Below are positions 1-8,902 of a DNA stretch of 64,000 nucleotides, in pieces; within the stretch, counting starts at the first letter, position 1, and every line of letters begins with the position of its first letter. This DNA is from Solirubrum puertoriconensis (GTDB lineage: Bacteria > Bacteroidota > Bacteroidia > Cytophagales > Hymenobacteraceae), in contig NZ_LNAL01000006.1 of assembly GCF_001483135.1 (NCBI RefSeq), forward strand, positions 372,003-436,002. The letters run 5' to 3'. The notes under the pieces were generated by a model. It saw only the letters and a program-made list of their open reading frames with translations, did no database searches and was not told the DNA's origin. The position numbers and the translations under genes are program-made.

Positions 1-302
1 AGCACCAAAGGCGAGCGGCGGCGCTCCGTCAGGAAGTTGCCCTGCCGGTCGCGCGGAGCCACTTTGGGGCGTCGGCTGCTGCGGTAACGCGCCGTATCGG
101 CCGCGGGGCGCGTGGTATCGGGCAACGCGAGCAAAGGCCCATGCGGCCGCACCCGCAACCAGCTCCACAGTTGCGAAAACTCGAAAGTGCGATTCCGCGC
201 CGGCCCGGCCTGCGACCACCAGGTCAGCAGGAAGGCTACGGCAACAGAAGAAAAAGCGGCAACGTACTTCTTAGTACCAGGTGTCAAGCAAAGGCGAAAC
301 AA
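1..302 (-). CDS. sprA: SprA N-terminus (T9SS translocon / gliding protein), partial
   Basis: This is an open frame on the minus strand running off the left edge, about 100 codons. It begins 24 bases after the ruvA stop, in the same frame. There is no ATG in its first part; TTG at 302 or TTG at 287-285 are the candidate starts. The N-terminus has a basic stretch followed by a hydrophobic run (residues about 13-30), like a signal peptide. Then comes an Arg/Pro-rich segment with DRQGNFLTERRRSPLVL, which resembles the early conserved part of SprA, the outer-membrane channel of the type IX secretion system. The gene order malic enzyme-ruvA-sprA is a familiar Bacteroidetes arrangement. The identification rests on this synteny plus a short segment, so it is good but not certain. 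Confidence 0.68.
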   Translation of the reverse strand, partial: MFRLCLTPGTKKYVAAFSSVAVAFLLTWWSQAGPARNRTFEFSQLWSWLRVRPHGPLLALPDTTRPAADTARYRSSRRPKVAPRDRQGNFLTERRRSPLV

Positions 303-326
303 AAGGGCCCGAAGGCCCAGGAAAGA

Positions 327-932
327 CTAATTCGACTTAAGAGCAAATTTAATTAAATCCTCCACGCTCAGATCGTTGCCGTGTCGCTGCTGAATTTGGT
401 CGAGCGTTTTCTCGGCAGCGGCCCGCGCGAAGCCCAGGGTAACCAATGCGGCTAACGCTTCGGAGCGGTTGGTATTGTGCTGCTTGGCCAAAGGCACGGT
501 TTCTACGCCCGCTTTGGCCAACAATTCATCTTTGCGGAGCCGGTCGCGCAGGTCGAGCACGATGCGCTGCGCCGTTTTGGGCCCTACACCTTTGATGGCC
601 TGAATAGAGCGTACGTCTTCCTGAATGATGGCTTGGCGAATCTCGCTCACCGACATCGACGACACAATCACGATGCCCGTGCCCGGTCCAATACCCGACA
701 CCGAAATCAGGTGCATAAACAGGGCCTTCTCGTTGGGGTCGAGAAACCCGTAGAGTGCCTGTGCGTCTTCCTTGATGTGGTGGTAGGTGAAGAGGTTGAT
801 TTTGTCGCCCTCGGCCGGGAGCTTGGAATAGGTGGCCAGCGAAATCTTTACTTCGTACCCGACGCCTTGCACGTCGATGATTACTTGCGTTGGGTCTTTG
901 TAGACAATCTTACCGTCGAGGTAGGCTATCAT
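327..932 (-). CDS. ruvA: Holliday junction branch migration protein RuvA
   Basis: RuvA is the DNA-binding subunit of the RuvAB branch-migration motor; it recognises the four-way junction and loads RuvB helicase. The protein is 201 aa, the usual length. Residues 1-62 form the OB-fold (MIAYLDGKI start). Two helix-hairpin-helix motifs follow, VSGIGPGTG at about 78-86 and IKGVGPKTAQRI at about 113-124. A small C-terminal domain that would contact RuvB occupies about 150-201. It lies directly upstream of sprA and downstream of the malic enzyme gene, all on the minus strand. The first HhH has GPGTG where GPKTA is usual, a mild substitution. Confidence 0.95.
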   Translation of the reverse strand: MIAYLDGKIVYKDPTQVIIDVQGVGYEVKISLATYSKLPAEGDKINLFTYHHIKEDAQALYGFLDPNEKALFMHLISVSGIGPGTGIVIVSSMSVSEIRQAIIQEDVRSIQAIKGVGPKTAQRIVLDLRDRLRKDELLAKAGVETVPLAKQHNTNRSEALAALVTLGFARAAAEKTLDQIQQRHGNDLSVEDLIKFALKSN

Positions 933-1070
933 AGAGCGGTAGCAGCAGGGGTTAAGCCCGCGTGTCGTGGGTTAGTATGCGTGTGAAGCTAAGAAACACG
1001 AGGTGCTTGGTTTTTATCCCAACGTCGGTAGCTTCTGGCTAATTTATTTAGGCGAAAAAAGCGCAAACGC

Positions 1071-1159
1071 AAAGCACCCGCTCCGCGCCGGCACGCTGGC
1101 CCTAGGTGTAGCAAGCTCAACCATTGGGCTAGGTGCTCCTGACGAGAAGCGGGTGCTTT
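1071..1159 (-). terminator. Inverted repeat after malic enzyme gene, possible terminator
   Basis: AAAGCACCCGCT (1071-1082) and AGCGGGTGCTTT (1148-1159) are perfect 12-base complements. They sit 4 bases beyond the stop of the malic enzyme gene, with a loop of about 65 bases. No clear U-tract follows on the minus strand, so termination is inferred from the position only. Confidence 0.4.
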
Positions 1160-1162
1160 AAG

Positions 1163-3433
1163 TTACAGCGGATGGTTATAAGTCTGCGCGTCGACTACGG
1201 CAATGGCGGTCATATTCACGATGTCACGCACCGAGGCGCCCAGCTGCAGAATGTGGACCGGCTTGCGCATACCCATCAAAACAGGCCCAATTACCTCGGC
1301 ACCGCCAATTTCCTGCAGCACCTTGTAGGCGATGTTGCCCGAGGTAAGGCCCGGAAAAATAAGTGTGTTGGCGCCTTTTTCGGCCAGCTCCGAGAAGGGA
1401 TAATGCTCGCGCAACAGGTGCGGGTTCAGCGCGGTGTTGGCTTGCATCTCGCCGTCCAGAATCAAGTCGGGGAAGCGGCGCTTCGCCATTTCGGTGGCGC
1501 GGCGCATTTTATCGGGCAGCGGGCCAGTGTTCGAGCCAAAGTTGGAGTAGCTCAGCACGGCAATGCGCGGCTCCGTATCGAAAAAGCGCACGGCCCGGGC
1601 GGTAAGGCCAATGATGTCAACCAGCTCCTCGGCCGTTGGGTCGATGTTGACGGTGGTATCGGAAAAGAAGAAAGGACCCTTTTTGTGCAGGATGATGTAC
1701 ATGCCCGCGGCGCGCTGCACGCCATCTTCTACGCCAATGATCTGCAGCGCCGGCAAAATGCTCTTGCCGTAGTCCTTGGTAAGGCCGGTGATGTAGGCAT
1801 CGGCTTCGCCTAGGTCGAGCATCATGGCCCCAAAGTAGTTACGCTCGCGCATCAGGCGCTTGCCCTCGTAGAGCGTAATGCCTTTGCGCTGCCGCTTGCG
1901 GAACAGCATTTCGGCGTACTCGTGGCGCTTGGCCTCGTCCTCCAAAATGTCAATGATTTCGCAGCCTTCAAGGTCTAGCGAGTTTTGGCGGGCAATCTGC
2001 TCGATTTTGGCGCGGTTGCCGAGCAAAATCGGTGTGGCAATACCCTCGTCGTGCACGATTTGGGCCGCCTTAAGGATTTTGTAGTTGTCGGCCTCGGGGT
2101 ACACCACGCGCTTAGGCGTGGCGCGGGCCCGCGAGGTAATGCGGTTCATCAGCTTCTGGTTGACACCCAAGCGCGAGCGAAGCTCATCTTCGTAGGCGTG
2201 CCAGTCACTGATTTCGCGCCGAGCTACGCCGCTTTCCATAGCGGCTTTGGCCACGGCCGGCGAAATGGTAGTGATGAGGCGCGGATCGAGCGGCTTCGGA
2301 ATTAGGTAGGTGCGGCCGAAGCTCAGCGTGTTGTCGCCGTAGGCCTTGTTCACCATCTCCGGTACCGGCTCCTTGGCCAACTCCGTGAGGGCGCGCACGG
2401 CGGCCAGCTTCATGGCCTCGTTGATTTCGGTGGCGCGTACGTCGAGGGCTCCGCGGAAAATATAGGGAAAGCCGAGTACGTTGTTTACCTGGTTGGGGTG
2501 GTCGGAGCGGCCCGTCGCCATAATAATGTCCTCGCGCGTGGCCATGGCCACTTCGTAGGCAATTTCCGGGTCGGGGTTGGCCAGCGCGAACACAATTGGA
2601 TCTTTGGCCATCTTCAGCAGCAGCTCCGGCGCCAGCACATTGGCCGCCGACAGACCTAGGAAGAAGTCGGCGCCCTCCATGGCCTCGGCCAGGGTGCTGA
2701 TGGGGCGCTCGGTGGCAAACTGCATTTGCAGCTCGGCGAGGTTGGTGCGCTGCGGATTGATGATGCCGTCTTTGTCGAACACCACTACATTTTCGCGCTT
2801 CAGGCCCAGCTCTAGGTACAGGCGCAGGCAGCTGATGGCCGCTGCACCGGCGCCGCTTACCACTACTTTAATCTCGTCGATCTTTTTGCCCACCAGCTCC
2901 AAGCCACTCAGCAGCGCCGCTGCCGAGATAATGGCCGTGCCGTGCTGGTCATCGTGCATCAGCGGAATGTTCATCTTCTCCCGCAGCTCCGTTTCGATGC
3001 GGAAGCACTCCGGTGCTTTGATATCCTCGAGGTTGATGCCGCCAAACGTGGGCTCTAAGGCCTTTACGATGCGGATAAACTCGTCGGGGTCGGTGGCATC
3101 AATCTCGATATCGAAGCAATCGATGCCCGCAAATTTCTTGAACAGTACGCCTTTGCCCTCCATAACGGGTTTGGAGGCTGCAGCGCCAATGTTGCCCAAG
3201 CCCAACACCGCCGTGCCGTTGCTGATAACGGCTACGAGGTTGCCTTTGGCAGTGTATTTATATACGTCGTCGGGGTTGGCGGCAATTTCTTTGCAGGGCT
3301 CGGCTACGCCCGGGGAGTAGGCCAGGGCAAGATCAAGCTGCGTGCTGACGGGCTTGGTGGGGACTACCTCAATCTTCCCGGAGGGATTCTGTTCGTGGTA
3401 GTTAAGCGCGTCTTCCTTATTTATCTTCAGCAT
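1163..3433 (-). CDS. maeB: NADP-dependent malic enzyme with phosphotransacetylase-like domain
   Basis: The N-terminal half is a malic enzyme converting malate to pyruvate and CO2 with NAD(P)+. The C-terminal half (about 430-756) resembles phosphate acetyl/butyryltransferase. That domain is usually regulatory and non-catalytic in MaeB-type proteins. Visible motifs are YSPGVAEPC with the catalytic Tyr39, the region around Lys94 (MEGKGVLFK), DDQHGTA, and the dinucleotide-binding [14 protein letters not shown]. At 756 aa it has the normal length of the fused family. It is transcribed toward ruvA but separated from it by 230 bp. The leader carries a terminator-like hairpin (see the feature at 3451-3483), which suggests attenuation. 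Confidence 0.95.
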   Translation of the reverse strand: MLKINKEDALNYHEQNPSGKIEVVPTKPVSTQLDLALAYSPGVAEPCKEIAANPDDVYKYTAKGNLVAVISNGTAVLGLGNIGAAASKPVMEGKGVLFKKFAGIDCFDIEIDATDPDEFIRIVKALEPTFGGINLEDIKAPECFRIETELREKMNIPLMHDDQHGTAIISAAALLSGLELVGKKIDEIKVVVSGAGAAAISCLRLYLELGLKRENVVVFDKDGIINPQRTNLAELQMQFATERPISTLAEAMEGADFFLGLSAANVLAPELLLKMAKDPIVFALANPDPEIAYEVAMATREDIIMATGRSDHPNQVNNVLGFPYIFRGALDVRATEINEAMKLAAVRALTELAKEPVPEMVNKAYGDNTLSFGRTYLIPKPLDPRLITTISPAVAKAAMESGVARREISDWHAYEDELRSRLGVNQKLMNRITSRARATPKRVVYPEADNYKILKAAQIVHDEGIATPILLGNRAKIEQIARQNSLDLEGCEIIDILEDEAKRHEYAEMLFRKRQRKGITLYEGKRLMRERNYFGAMMLDLGEADAYITGLTKDYGKSILPALQIIGVEDGVQRAAGMYIILHKKGPFFFSDTTVNIDPTAEELVDIIGLTARAVRFFDTEPRIAVLSYSNFGSNTGPLPDKMRRATEMAKRRFPDLILDGEMQANTALNPHLLREHYPFSELAEKGANTLIFPGLTSGNIAYKVLQEIGGAEVIGPVLMGMRKPVHILQLGASVRDIVNMTAIAVVDAQTYNHPL

Positions 3434-3794
3434 AGGTGAATGTGTGCGGAAACGAAAAGGCGCCGCCTGCTGAAGGCAGCGCCGTCAAGCAATTTGGCGC
3501 GAAATTAAGCGGAATCAAAACCAGGGCTGCATGAGGTAAGCCGTTAAATGGTTTGCCGAAGCAGCTTAGGCATTATTAAAAAAAGTACGCAACCTAGGGC
3601 TAGCTGCGATTCTTTACTAGGCGGCAATAGAAGTATAGTCGCAGCTGTTGCAAATGAGATTATAGTGTTGATCTACTGTGTAATACATTTGGCTTAATGG
3701 CTGATATTGGCCTTAAGTCCACCCTTGTTTTCTTTCGGCTTTGCGGCACCTAGCTTACCTACCCGGCTACTTTCAGCCAGAGTAAGTAAGCACC
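3434..3794. other. Divergent intergenic region maeB / SDR operon
   Basis: This stretch of about 360 bases has no plausible gene. It holds the maeB leader hairpin at its left end. On the plus strand TACATTTG (3684-3691) fits the Bacteroidetes -7 box TAnnTTTG. The nearest TTG (3668-3670) is only 13 bases upstream, shorter than usual, so the operon promoter is only tentatively placed here. Confidence 0.4.
3451..3483 (-). promoter_or_regulatory. Terminator-like hairpin in the maeB leader
   Basis: On the minus strand GGCGCTGCCT and AGGCGGCGCC can pair (one G-U) around a 5-base loop, followed by TTTTCGTTT. This lies about 20 bases upstream of the maeB ATG. No minus-strand gene lies upstream that needs a terminator, because the neighbouring gene at 3795 runs the other way. 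It may be an attenuator or a 5' stabilising hairpin. Confidence 0.45.
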
Positions 3795-4538
3795 ATGAAA
3801 AGAGCACAGGATAAAGTTGTCGTGATTACAGGCGGCGCCAACGGTATCGGTCGGGTGGCCAGCCTGAAGTTTGCCGCCGAGGGCGCTACCGTTGTCATTT
3901 GGGACATCAACGGCGACAAGGCCGAGGCTACCCGCACCGAGATAGAAGCCCTAGGTGGCAAAGCCGAAGCACAGGCAGTGGATACCACCCAACCCGAGCA
4001 GGTAGAAGCCGCCGCCGAAGCCGTGCGCCAGAAGTACGGTCGTATTGATGTGCTCATCAACAATGCCGGCATCACCCGCGACGCGACGCTGAAGAAGATG
4101 ACGCTGCAAAGCTGGCAACAGGTACTCGACGTGAACTTGACGGGCGTGTTCAACTGCACCAAAGCCGTAACGCCGCACATGGAGGCGCAGCAGGCCGGTC
4201 GCATCATCAATACCGCCTCGGTGGTGGGGCTGTACGGCAACTTTGGCCAGGCCAACTACGCAGCCACCAAAGCCGGCCTCATTGGCCTCACGAAAACCCT
4301 AGCCAAAGAACTGGGCAAGCACAACATTACGGTGAATGCCGTGGCGCCGGGTTTTATTGCTACCGACATGATCGGGACCATCCCCGAGAAGGTTATCGAC
4401 ATGATGAAGGAGCGTACGCCGCTGCGGCGCCTAGGTACCCCCGAGGACATAGCCAGCGCCTACCTCTTCCTAGCCTCAGATGAAGCCAGCTTTGTGAGCG
4501 GCACGGTGCTAAGCGTGGACGGAGCTGTAACTATCTAG
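3795..4538 (+). CDS. SDR-family 3-oxoacyl-ACP/CoA reductase (FabG-like)
   Basis: This is a classical short-chain dehydrogenase of 247 aa that would reduce a 3-oxoacyl thioester, or oxidise the hydroxy form, with NADP(H). The cofactor motif TGGANGIGR lies at about 12-20 and NNAG at 89-92. The catalytic set is Ser142, Tyr155 and Lys159 (YAATK), with a PG motif at 185-186. It is the first gene of a plus-strand run; the next ORF starts 6 bases after its stop. The sequence fits FabG/PhaB equally well, so acyl-ACP versus acyl-CoA cannot be settled. The presence of a FabH-like protein and an acyl-CoA synthetase favours a dedicated lipid pathway over housekeeping fatty acid synthesis. Confidence 0.9.
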   Translation: MKRAQDKVVVITGGANGIGRVASLKFAAEGATVVIWDINGDKAEATRTEIEALGGKAEAQAVDTTQPEQVEAAAEAVRQKYGRIDVLINNAGITRDATLKKMTLQSWQQVLDVNLTGVFNCTKAVTPHMEAQQAGRIINTASVVGLYGNFGQANYAATKAGLIGLTKTLAKELGKHNITVNAVAPGFIATDMIGTIPEKVIDMMKERTPLRRLGTPEDIASAYLFLASDEASFVSGTVLSVDGAVTI

Positions 4539-4544
4539 CAGGCC

Positions 4545-5537
4545 ATGAACCGTCGCGTAATTATTGCCTCCACGGGTTCCTACGCTCCGGCGCAGGAAGT
4601 GCCGAACACGTATTTCAACGACCTCTTGGGCGAGGACGTGGACACCTGGCTGCAAACCAACCTGAACATTAAGAACCGACGCTGGTGCTCGGCCGAAGAA
4701 TCGGTAGCCGACCTGTGCGAGCGGGCCGCCCTTACGGCGCTCGAAAGGGCAGGCGTGAAGCCCGAGGCGCTGGACCTCATCATCGTGGCCACTGATACAC
4801 CGGAATATGTGTCGCCCTCCACGTCCTCCATTCTGCAGCACCGCCTGGGGGCCACGGGCGCCGGCACGTTCGATCTAAACTCGGCTTGTGCGGGCTTTGT
4901 AACGGCGCTGGACGTAGCGGCCAAGTACATTGTGGCCGATGCGCGCTACAATCACGTGTTGGTAATTGGCGGCTACGCCATGAGCAAGTACCTCGACGTG
5001 CACGATAAGAAAACCGCCACGCTCTTTGCCGACGGCGCCGGCGCCGTGCTGCTCACCGCCACCGAAAACACCGATCGTGGTTTCCTGACCAGCTCCTTGC
5101 ATACCGAAGGGCAATACCACTCCTGGATGGGCATTTACGCCGGCGCCACGGCGCAGCCGCTCTCCGCCGAGGTGCTAGCCGCCAACGGCCACAAGCTCAA
5201 GTTTTTGCACAAGTTTCCGAAAGAGTTGAACCCAGAGATATGGACGCAAATGGCCGAGGAAATGGCTGCCACCATCGGCGTAGCGCCCACCGATGTGGAC
5301 CACTATGTACTGACGCAGCTCAACATTAATGGCATCTACGAAACGCTCGGCCGCCTCGGAGTGCCGCACGATCGTGCACCCATCATCATGCAGGAGTACG
5401 GCTACACCGGCTCGGCCTGCATCCCGATGGCGCTGGACGACGCTGTAACAAAAGGGCAGATCAAAGAAAACGACCTGGTATTCCTCATCGGCTCGGGCGG
5501 TGGGCTGGCTTTTGCCGGGGCGGCTTTCCGGATGTAA
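4545..5537 (+). CDS. FabH-like ketoacyl synthase III homologue, catalytic triad incomplete
   Basis: This 330-aa thiolase-fold protein resembles 3-oxoacyl-ACP synthase III. The acyl-accepting cysteine is present (NSACAGF, Cys115). Where FabH has the catalytic His (HQAN) this protein has VLTQLN, with Thr257. Where FabH has the second catalytic Asn (GNTS) it has GYTGSA, with Tyr287. Known FabH enzymes need Cys-His-Asn for decarboxylative condensation, so this protein probably does acyl transfer, hydrolysis or a non-decarboxylating condensation. Start ATG 4545 follows the reductase stop closely, implying translational coupling. No other ketosynthase is nearby to complement it. Confidence 0.85.
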   Translation: MNRRVIIASTGSYAPAQEVPNTYFNDLLGEDVDTWLQTNLNIKNRRWCSAEESVADLCERAALTALERAGVKPEALDLIIVATDTPEYVSPSTSSILQHRLGATGAGTFDLNSACAGFVTALDVAAKYIVADARYNHVLVIGGYAMSKYLDVHDKKTATLFADGAGAVLLTATENTDRGFLTSSLHTEGQYHSWMGIYAGATAQPLSAEVLAANGHKLKFLHKFPKELNPEIWTQMAEEMAATIGVAPTDVDHYVLTQLNINGIYETLGRLGVPHDRAPIIMQEYGYTGSACIPMALDDAVTKGQIKENDLVFLIGSGGGLAFAGAAFRM

Positions 5538-5548
5538 AAATCATTTGA

Positions 5549-5750
5549 ACGTCATGCTGAGTCCTATTGAAGCACCTCTCCCGCTTCGAGGCATTCACAA
5601 CAGCACGTCATGTCGAGCCTGAGCGAGACATCTCGCGTGCTGACGCTGGCTAGTAGAATGCTACCTGGCGAGATGCTTAGCTACGCTGACCTTTGGTTCG
5701 GCTGCCGCCCCTGCATGACGACCTAGGAAAGACAAGCTCAGCATGACGAA
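5549..5750. repeat. REP-like palindromic intergenic repeat, nested copy
   Basis: The outer arms GTCATGCTGAG (5551-5561) and CTCAGCATGAC (5737-5747) are perfect complements. Inside lies a second unit beginning GTCATGTCGAGC at 5607 and ending near 5690, with CGAGACATCTCGC facing GCGAGATGCTTAGC. The same GTCATGCTGAG core bounds the repeat at 51599-51701. The element fills the spacer between the FabH-like and symporter genes. It could act as a stabilising or transcription-damping hairpin within the operon. Confidence 0.75.
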
Positions 5751-5792
5751 CAGGGTAGCTTAACGCCCCAGAAACACGACCACCAAAGCATT

Positions 5793-7328
5793 ATGGAGCA
5801 GCCTTCTACCCAAACCGTCGTTGCCACGGCCATACTGCTAGCCGTTTACGCGGCGGCTACGCTCTACTTCGTGGTGCGCGGTGCGCGGCGCACGGGCAGC
5901 ATGGCCGATTACGCCGTGGGCTCAGTGAACTTCTCACCGGTAGCCGTGGGCCTTTCCCTGGCCGCATCCATGACCAGTGCCGCTACCTTCATCATCAACC
6001 CGGGCTTTGTGGCCTTGTATGGCCTGAGCGGGGTGTTGTCGTTTGGCATTGTGCTGCCGCTGGCGGCATTTGTGTCGCTGGTGTTTTTCACCAAAGGCTT
6101 CCGCAAGCACGGCCAGACGGTGAAGGCCCTAACGATGGCACAGTGGATGGGTTCGCGCTACCAAAGCCAGGGGCTCACGCGCTACTTCGCGGTGCTCTCG
6201 CTGCTGCTCATCACCTTCATCGTGCTCATCTGCGTGGGTATTACGCGGGTGCTCAGCCAGGCCTTGGATGTGCAGCCGCTGTACGTGCTCATCGGGCTGG
6301 TGGTGTTCGTGTTCGGCTACATGATGTTCGGCGGCGCCAACTCCATGGTGTACACCAACACCATTCAGGTAGGACTGAAGCTGCTGGTGGCGGTGGTGCT
6401 GCTGGCTTCGGGCTACCGACATTTCAGCGAAGGCGTGCACGGCTTCCTGGATAAGCTTGCTGCTATCGACCCGGCGCTGATCAGCTTCGTGAACCCAAAG
6501 AGCTATTTCTTCCGCGACTATTTCGAAATCATCTTCTGCCAGGTGGTGGTGGGTGTGGCCATTGTGTGCCAGCCGCACACCATCACCAAGGCCCTGCTGC
6601 TCAAAAACGACCGCGACGTAAACCGCTACTTGCTCACGAGCGTGGTGGTGCTCACGCTGTTCTTTTTGGTGGTGTTTACCGGGCTGTATGCGCGCCTGGC
6701 TTTTCCTACCCTCACGCTCAACGGCGAGCCGCTGAAGATGGACGCCATCATCCCGGCCTATGTGCTGCACGAGTTTCCGGTATACCTCACCTTGCTGGTG
6801 GTCCTAGGTCTGGCGGCTTCGGGCATCTCTACCTTGGAGGGTCTGATCCAGTCCATGTCAACCACCATTACGGCCGACATCATCAAGCCGCTCCTAGGTG
6901 CGGAGTACTTCGGCGGCGAGCAGGGGCACACGCGCGAAATCATCATCAACCGCAGCGTTATTACCGCCCTAGGTGTGGTAGCCATTGCGCTGTCGTACTA
7001 TCAGATAGAGCACCCTAACCTGAGCGTGGCGGTGTTCGCGCAGAACGGCGTGTACGCCTACTTCGCTGCCGCTTTTATCCCGATTCTATTCGGGTTGTTC
7101 TTCCGTCACACGCCGCTGGTTGCCGTAGCGGCCGCTTCCGTCACGGCTATTGTGGTTCACTTCACGGGGTACTACGCCGAACTGACGCCTTACATGCACG
7201 CGCCGGTGAAGAACCCTGGAGTGCCGGCCGCGCTGGCTATTGTGGCCTCGGTGGCAGTGGGCACCACATTGCGCGCCTTGCTGCGGCGCCGTGCGCGCCA
7301 GCTCGAACAAGTGGCAGTGGCGGGCTAA
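5793..7328 (+). CDS. Sodium:solute symporter (SSS family)
   Basis: This 511-aa integral membrane protein has about 13 hydrophobic segments. It shows the SSS pattern of an early helix followed by SLAASMTSAATFI, a helix with TMAQWMGSRY, and FGGANSMVYTNTIQ. The family takes up a solute with Na+, for example acetate, proline or pantothenate. The substrate cannot be read from sequence. Flanked by a FabH-like protein and an acyl-CoA synthetase, a small carboxylate is the likeliest cargo, but that is inference. It is separated from the upstream gene by the REP-like repeat, so it may still be cotranscribed. A 68-base gap leads to the next gene. Confidence 0.9.
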   Translation: MEQPSTQTVVATAILLAVYAAATLYFVVRGARRTGSMADYAVGSVNFSPVAVGLSLAASMTSAATFIINPGFVALYGLSGVLSFGIVLPLAAFVSLVFFTKGFRKHGQTVKALTMAQWMGSRYQSQGLTRYFAVLSLLLITFIVLICVGITRVLSQALDVQPLYVLIGLVVFVFGYMMFGGANSMVYTNTIQVGLKLLVAVVLLASGYRHFSEGVHGFLDKLAAIDPALISFVNPKSYFFRDYFEIIFCQVVVGVAIVCQPHTITKALLLKNDRDVNRYLLTSVVVLTLFFLVVFTGLYARLAFPTLTLNGEPLKMDAIIPAYVLHEFPVYLTLLVVLGLAASGISTLEGLIQSMSTTITADIIKPLLGAEYFGGEQGHTREIIINRSVITALGVVAIALSYYQIEHPNLSVAVFAQNGVYAYFAAAFIPILFGLFFRHTPLVAVAAASVTAIVVHFTGYYAELTPYMHAPVKNPGVPAALAIVASVAVGTTLRALLRRRARQLEQVAVAG

Positions 7329-7396
7329 GCCGCATTTGCCTAATATTCCTTTCTGCGCTTCCGAACTCCTCACCCGACCCTGCATTCCCTCCGCGC

Positions 7397-8902
7397 ATGT
7401 ACACCAAAGACTGGATCAGCAAATGGGCCCTGTACTCGCCCGATAAGGTAGCCCTGAAGGAGCTGGATACCGGCCGTACCTACACTTACGCCCAGCTAAA
7501 CCAAGCCGCCTGCCACCTGGCCATGGCGCTTACCCACCGCCACGGCCTGAGCAAGGGCGAGCGGGTGATGGTAATGGCCGAATACAGCCTGGAGTACGTG
7601 GCTCTGTTTGTGGCCGCGCAGAAAACCGGCCTCATCCTGGTGCCGGTAAACTACCGCTTGGCGCCGGCCGAAATCGACTACCTCATCGGCAACTGCCGGC
7701 CTAGGTTGCTGATCGTGGAAGGGCAGTTTGAGGCCAAGGCGCAGCAGCTCGCGCAAACCACCGACATCGAGCAGGTGTGGCCGCTGCAAATGCTGGAGTC
7801 GTTGTGCCAGCAGGCGTTGGCGCAACCTAGGGCCTGCTCGTTCGAGGCGCTGCCGCTCGACGAGGATGACCCTATTTTTATCCTCTACACCTCCGGTACC
7901 ACGGGCTTTCCGAAGGGCGCACTCTACACGCACAAAATGCTGCTCTGGAACAGCATCAACACCAGCCAGAGCCTAAATCTGACCTCGGAAGACAGCACCA
8001 TCGTGTGCACGCCGCCCTTTCACACCGGCGGCTGGAACGTGCTGCTCACGCCCTTGCTGCACCGCGGCGGCCGCGTAGGACTGATGAAGAAATTCCAAGC
8101 CGACCGCGTGCTGCAACTGCTGCAGAGCGAGCGGGCCGACGTGTTCATGGGTGTGCCCACCATGCTCAAGATGATGGTGGACAGCCCCGCCTTCGCGCAG
8201 GCCGACCTAAGCGCCACGCGCTATTTCATCGTGGGCGGCGAGGCGCTGCCGCTGGAGGTTATCCGCACCTGGGACCGTAAAGGGGTTAAAATCCGTCAAG
8301 GTTTCGGCCTGACAGAAGTTGGCCCGAACCTGTTTTCGCTGCACCAAGACGACGCCACCCGCAAAATCGGCTCCATTGGCCGGCCCAATTTCTACGTCGA
8401 CATCAAGCTCGTCGACGAAACGGGCCGCGAGGTAGCTACCAACGAGGTAGGCGAGCTGTGCCTGAGCGGGCCCTGCGTAACGCCCGGCTACTGGCGTGAT
8501 GCCGAAGCCACCGCCACGGCCATCGAAGACGGCTGGTTCCATACCGGCGACCTGCTGCGACAAGACGAGGAAGGCTACCTCTACGTGATGGACCGCATCA
8601 AGAATATGTACATCTCGGGCGGCGAAAACGTGTACCCGGCCGAGATAGAGCGGTTTCTGCTCACCTTTCCCGGCGTATCGGAGGTAGCGGTGGTAGGCGT
8701 GCCCGATGCCCGTTGGGGCGAGGTCGGCAAGGCCTTCATCGTGGCGCGCGACATCGAGATGAGCACCGGGGCGCTGCTGAGCTACTGCTGCGCCAACCTA
8801 GCCCGCTACAAGGTGCCCAAGTACGTGGAGCTGGTAGCCGAACTACCCAAGAGCGACACCGGCAAAATCAACAAAAAAGCCCTGCGGGCCAGCAGTGTAT
8901 GA
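7397..8902 (+). CDS. AMP-dependent acyl-CoA synthetase/ligase
   Basis: This 501-aa member of the ANL superfamily activates a carboxylic acid with ATP to the acyl-adenylate and then the CoA thioester. The P-loop-like motif ILYTSGTTGFPKG is at about 162-174. Next come GFGLTEVG, the adenylate motif with YLYVMDRIKNMYISGGENVYP (written here only to name it: DRIKNMYISGG is the core), and the C-terminal catalytic lysine in TGKINKKAL. The canonical motifs argue for a working ligase, of the medium/long-chain or aryl class. Its stop overlaps the ATG of the next gene (ATGA), so the two are translationally coupled. The acid substrate is unknown. Confidence 0.92.
   Translation: MYTKDWISKWALYSPDKVALKELDTGRTYTYAQLNQAACHLAMALTHRHGLSKGERVMVMAEYSLEYVALFVAAQKTGLILVPVNYRLAPAEIDYLIGNCRPRLLIVEGQFEAKAQQLAQTTDIEQVWPLQMLESLCQQALAQPRACSFEALPLDEDDPIFILYTSGTTGFPKGALYTHKMLLWNSINTSQSLNLTSEDSTIVCTPPFHTGGWNVLLTPLLHRGGRVGLMKKFQADRVLQLLQSERADVFMGVPTMLKMMVDSPAFAQADLSATRYFIVGGEALPLEVIRTWDRKGVKIRQGFGLTEVGPNLFSLHQDDATRKIGSIGRPNFYVDIKLVDETGREVATNEVGELCLSGPCVTPGYWRDAEATATAIEDGWFHTGDLLRQDEEGYLYVMDRIKNMYISGGENVYPAEIERFLLTFPGVSEVAVVGVPDARWGEVGKAFIVARDIEMSTGALLSYCCANLARYKVPKYVELVAELPKSDTGKINKKALRASSV

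Noticed and set aside
477-986. Long plus-strand frames opposite ruvA, maeB, infB and others
   Set aside because: They are antisense shadows favoured by high GC and do not show codon or family support.
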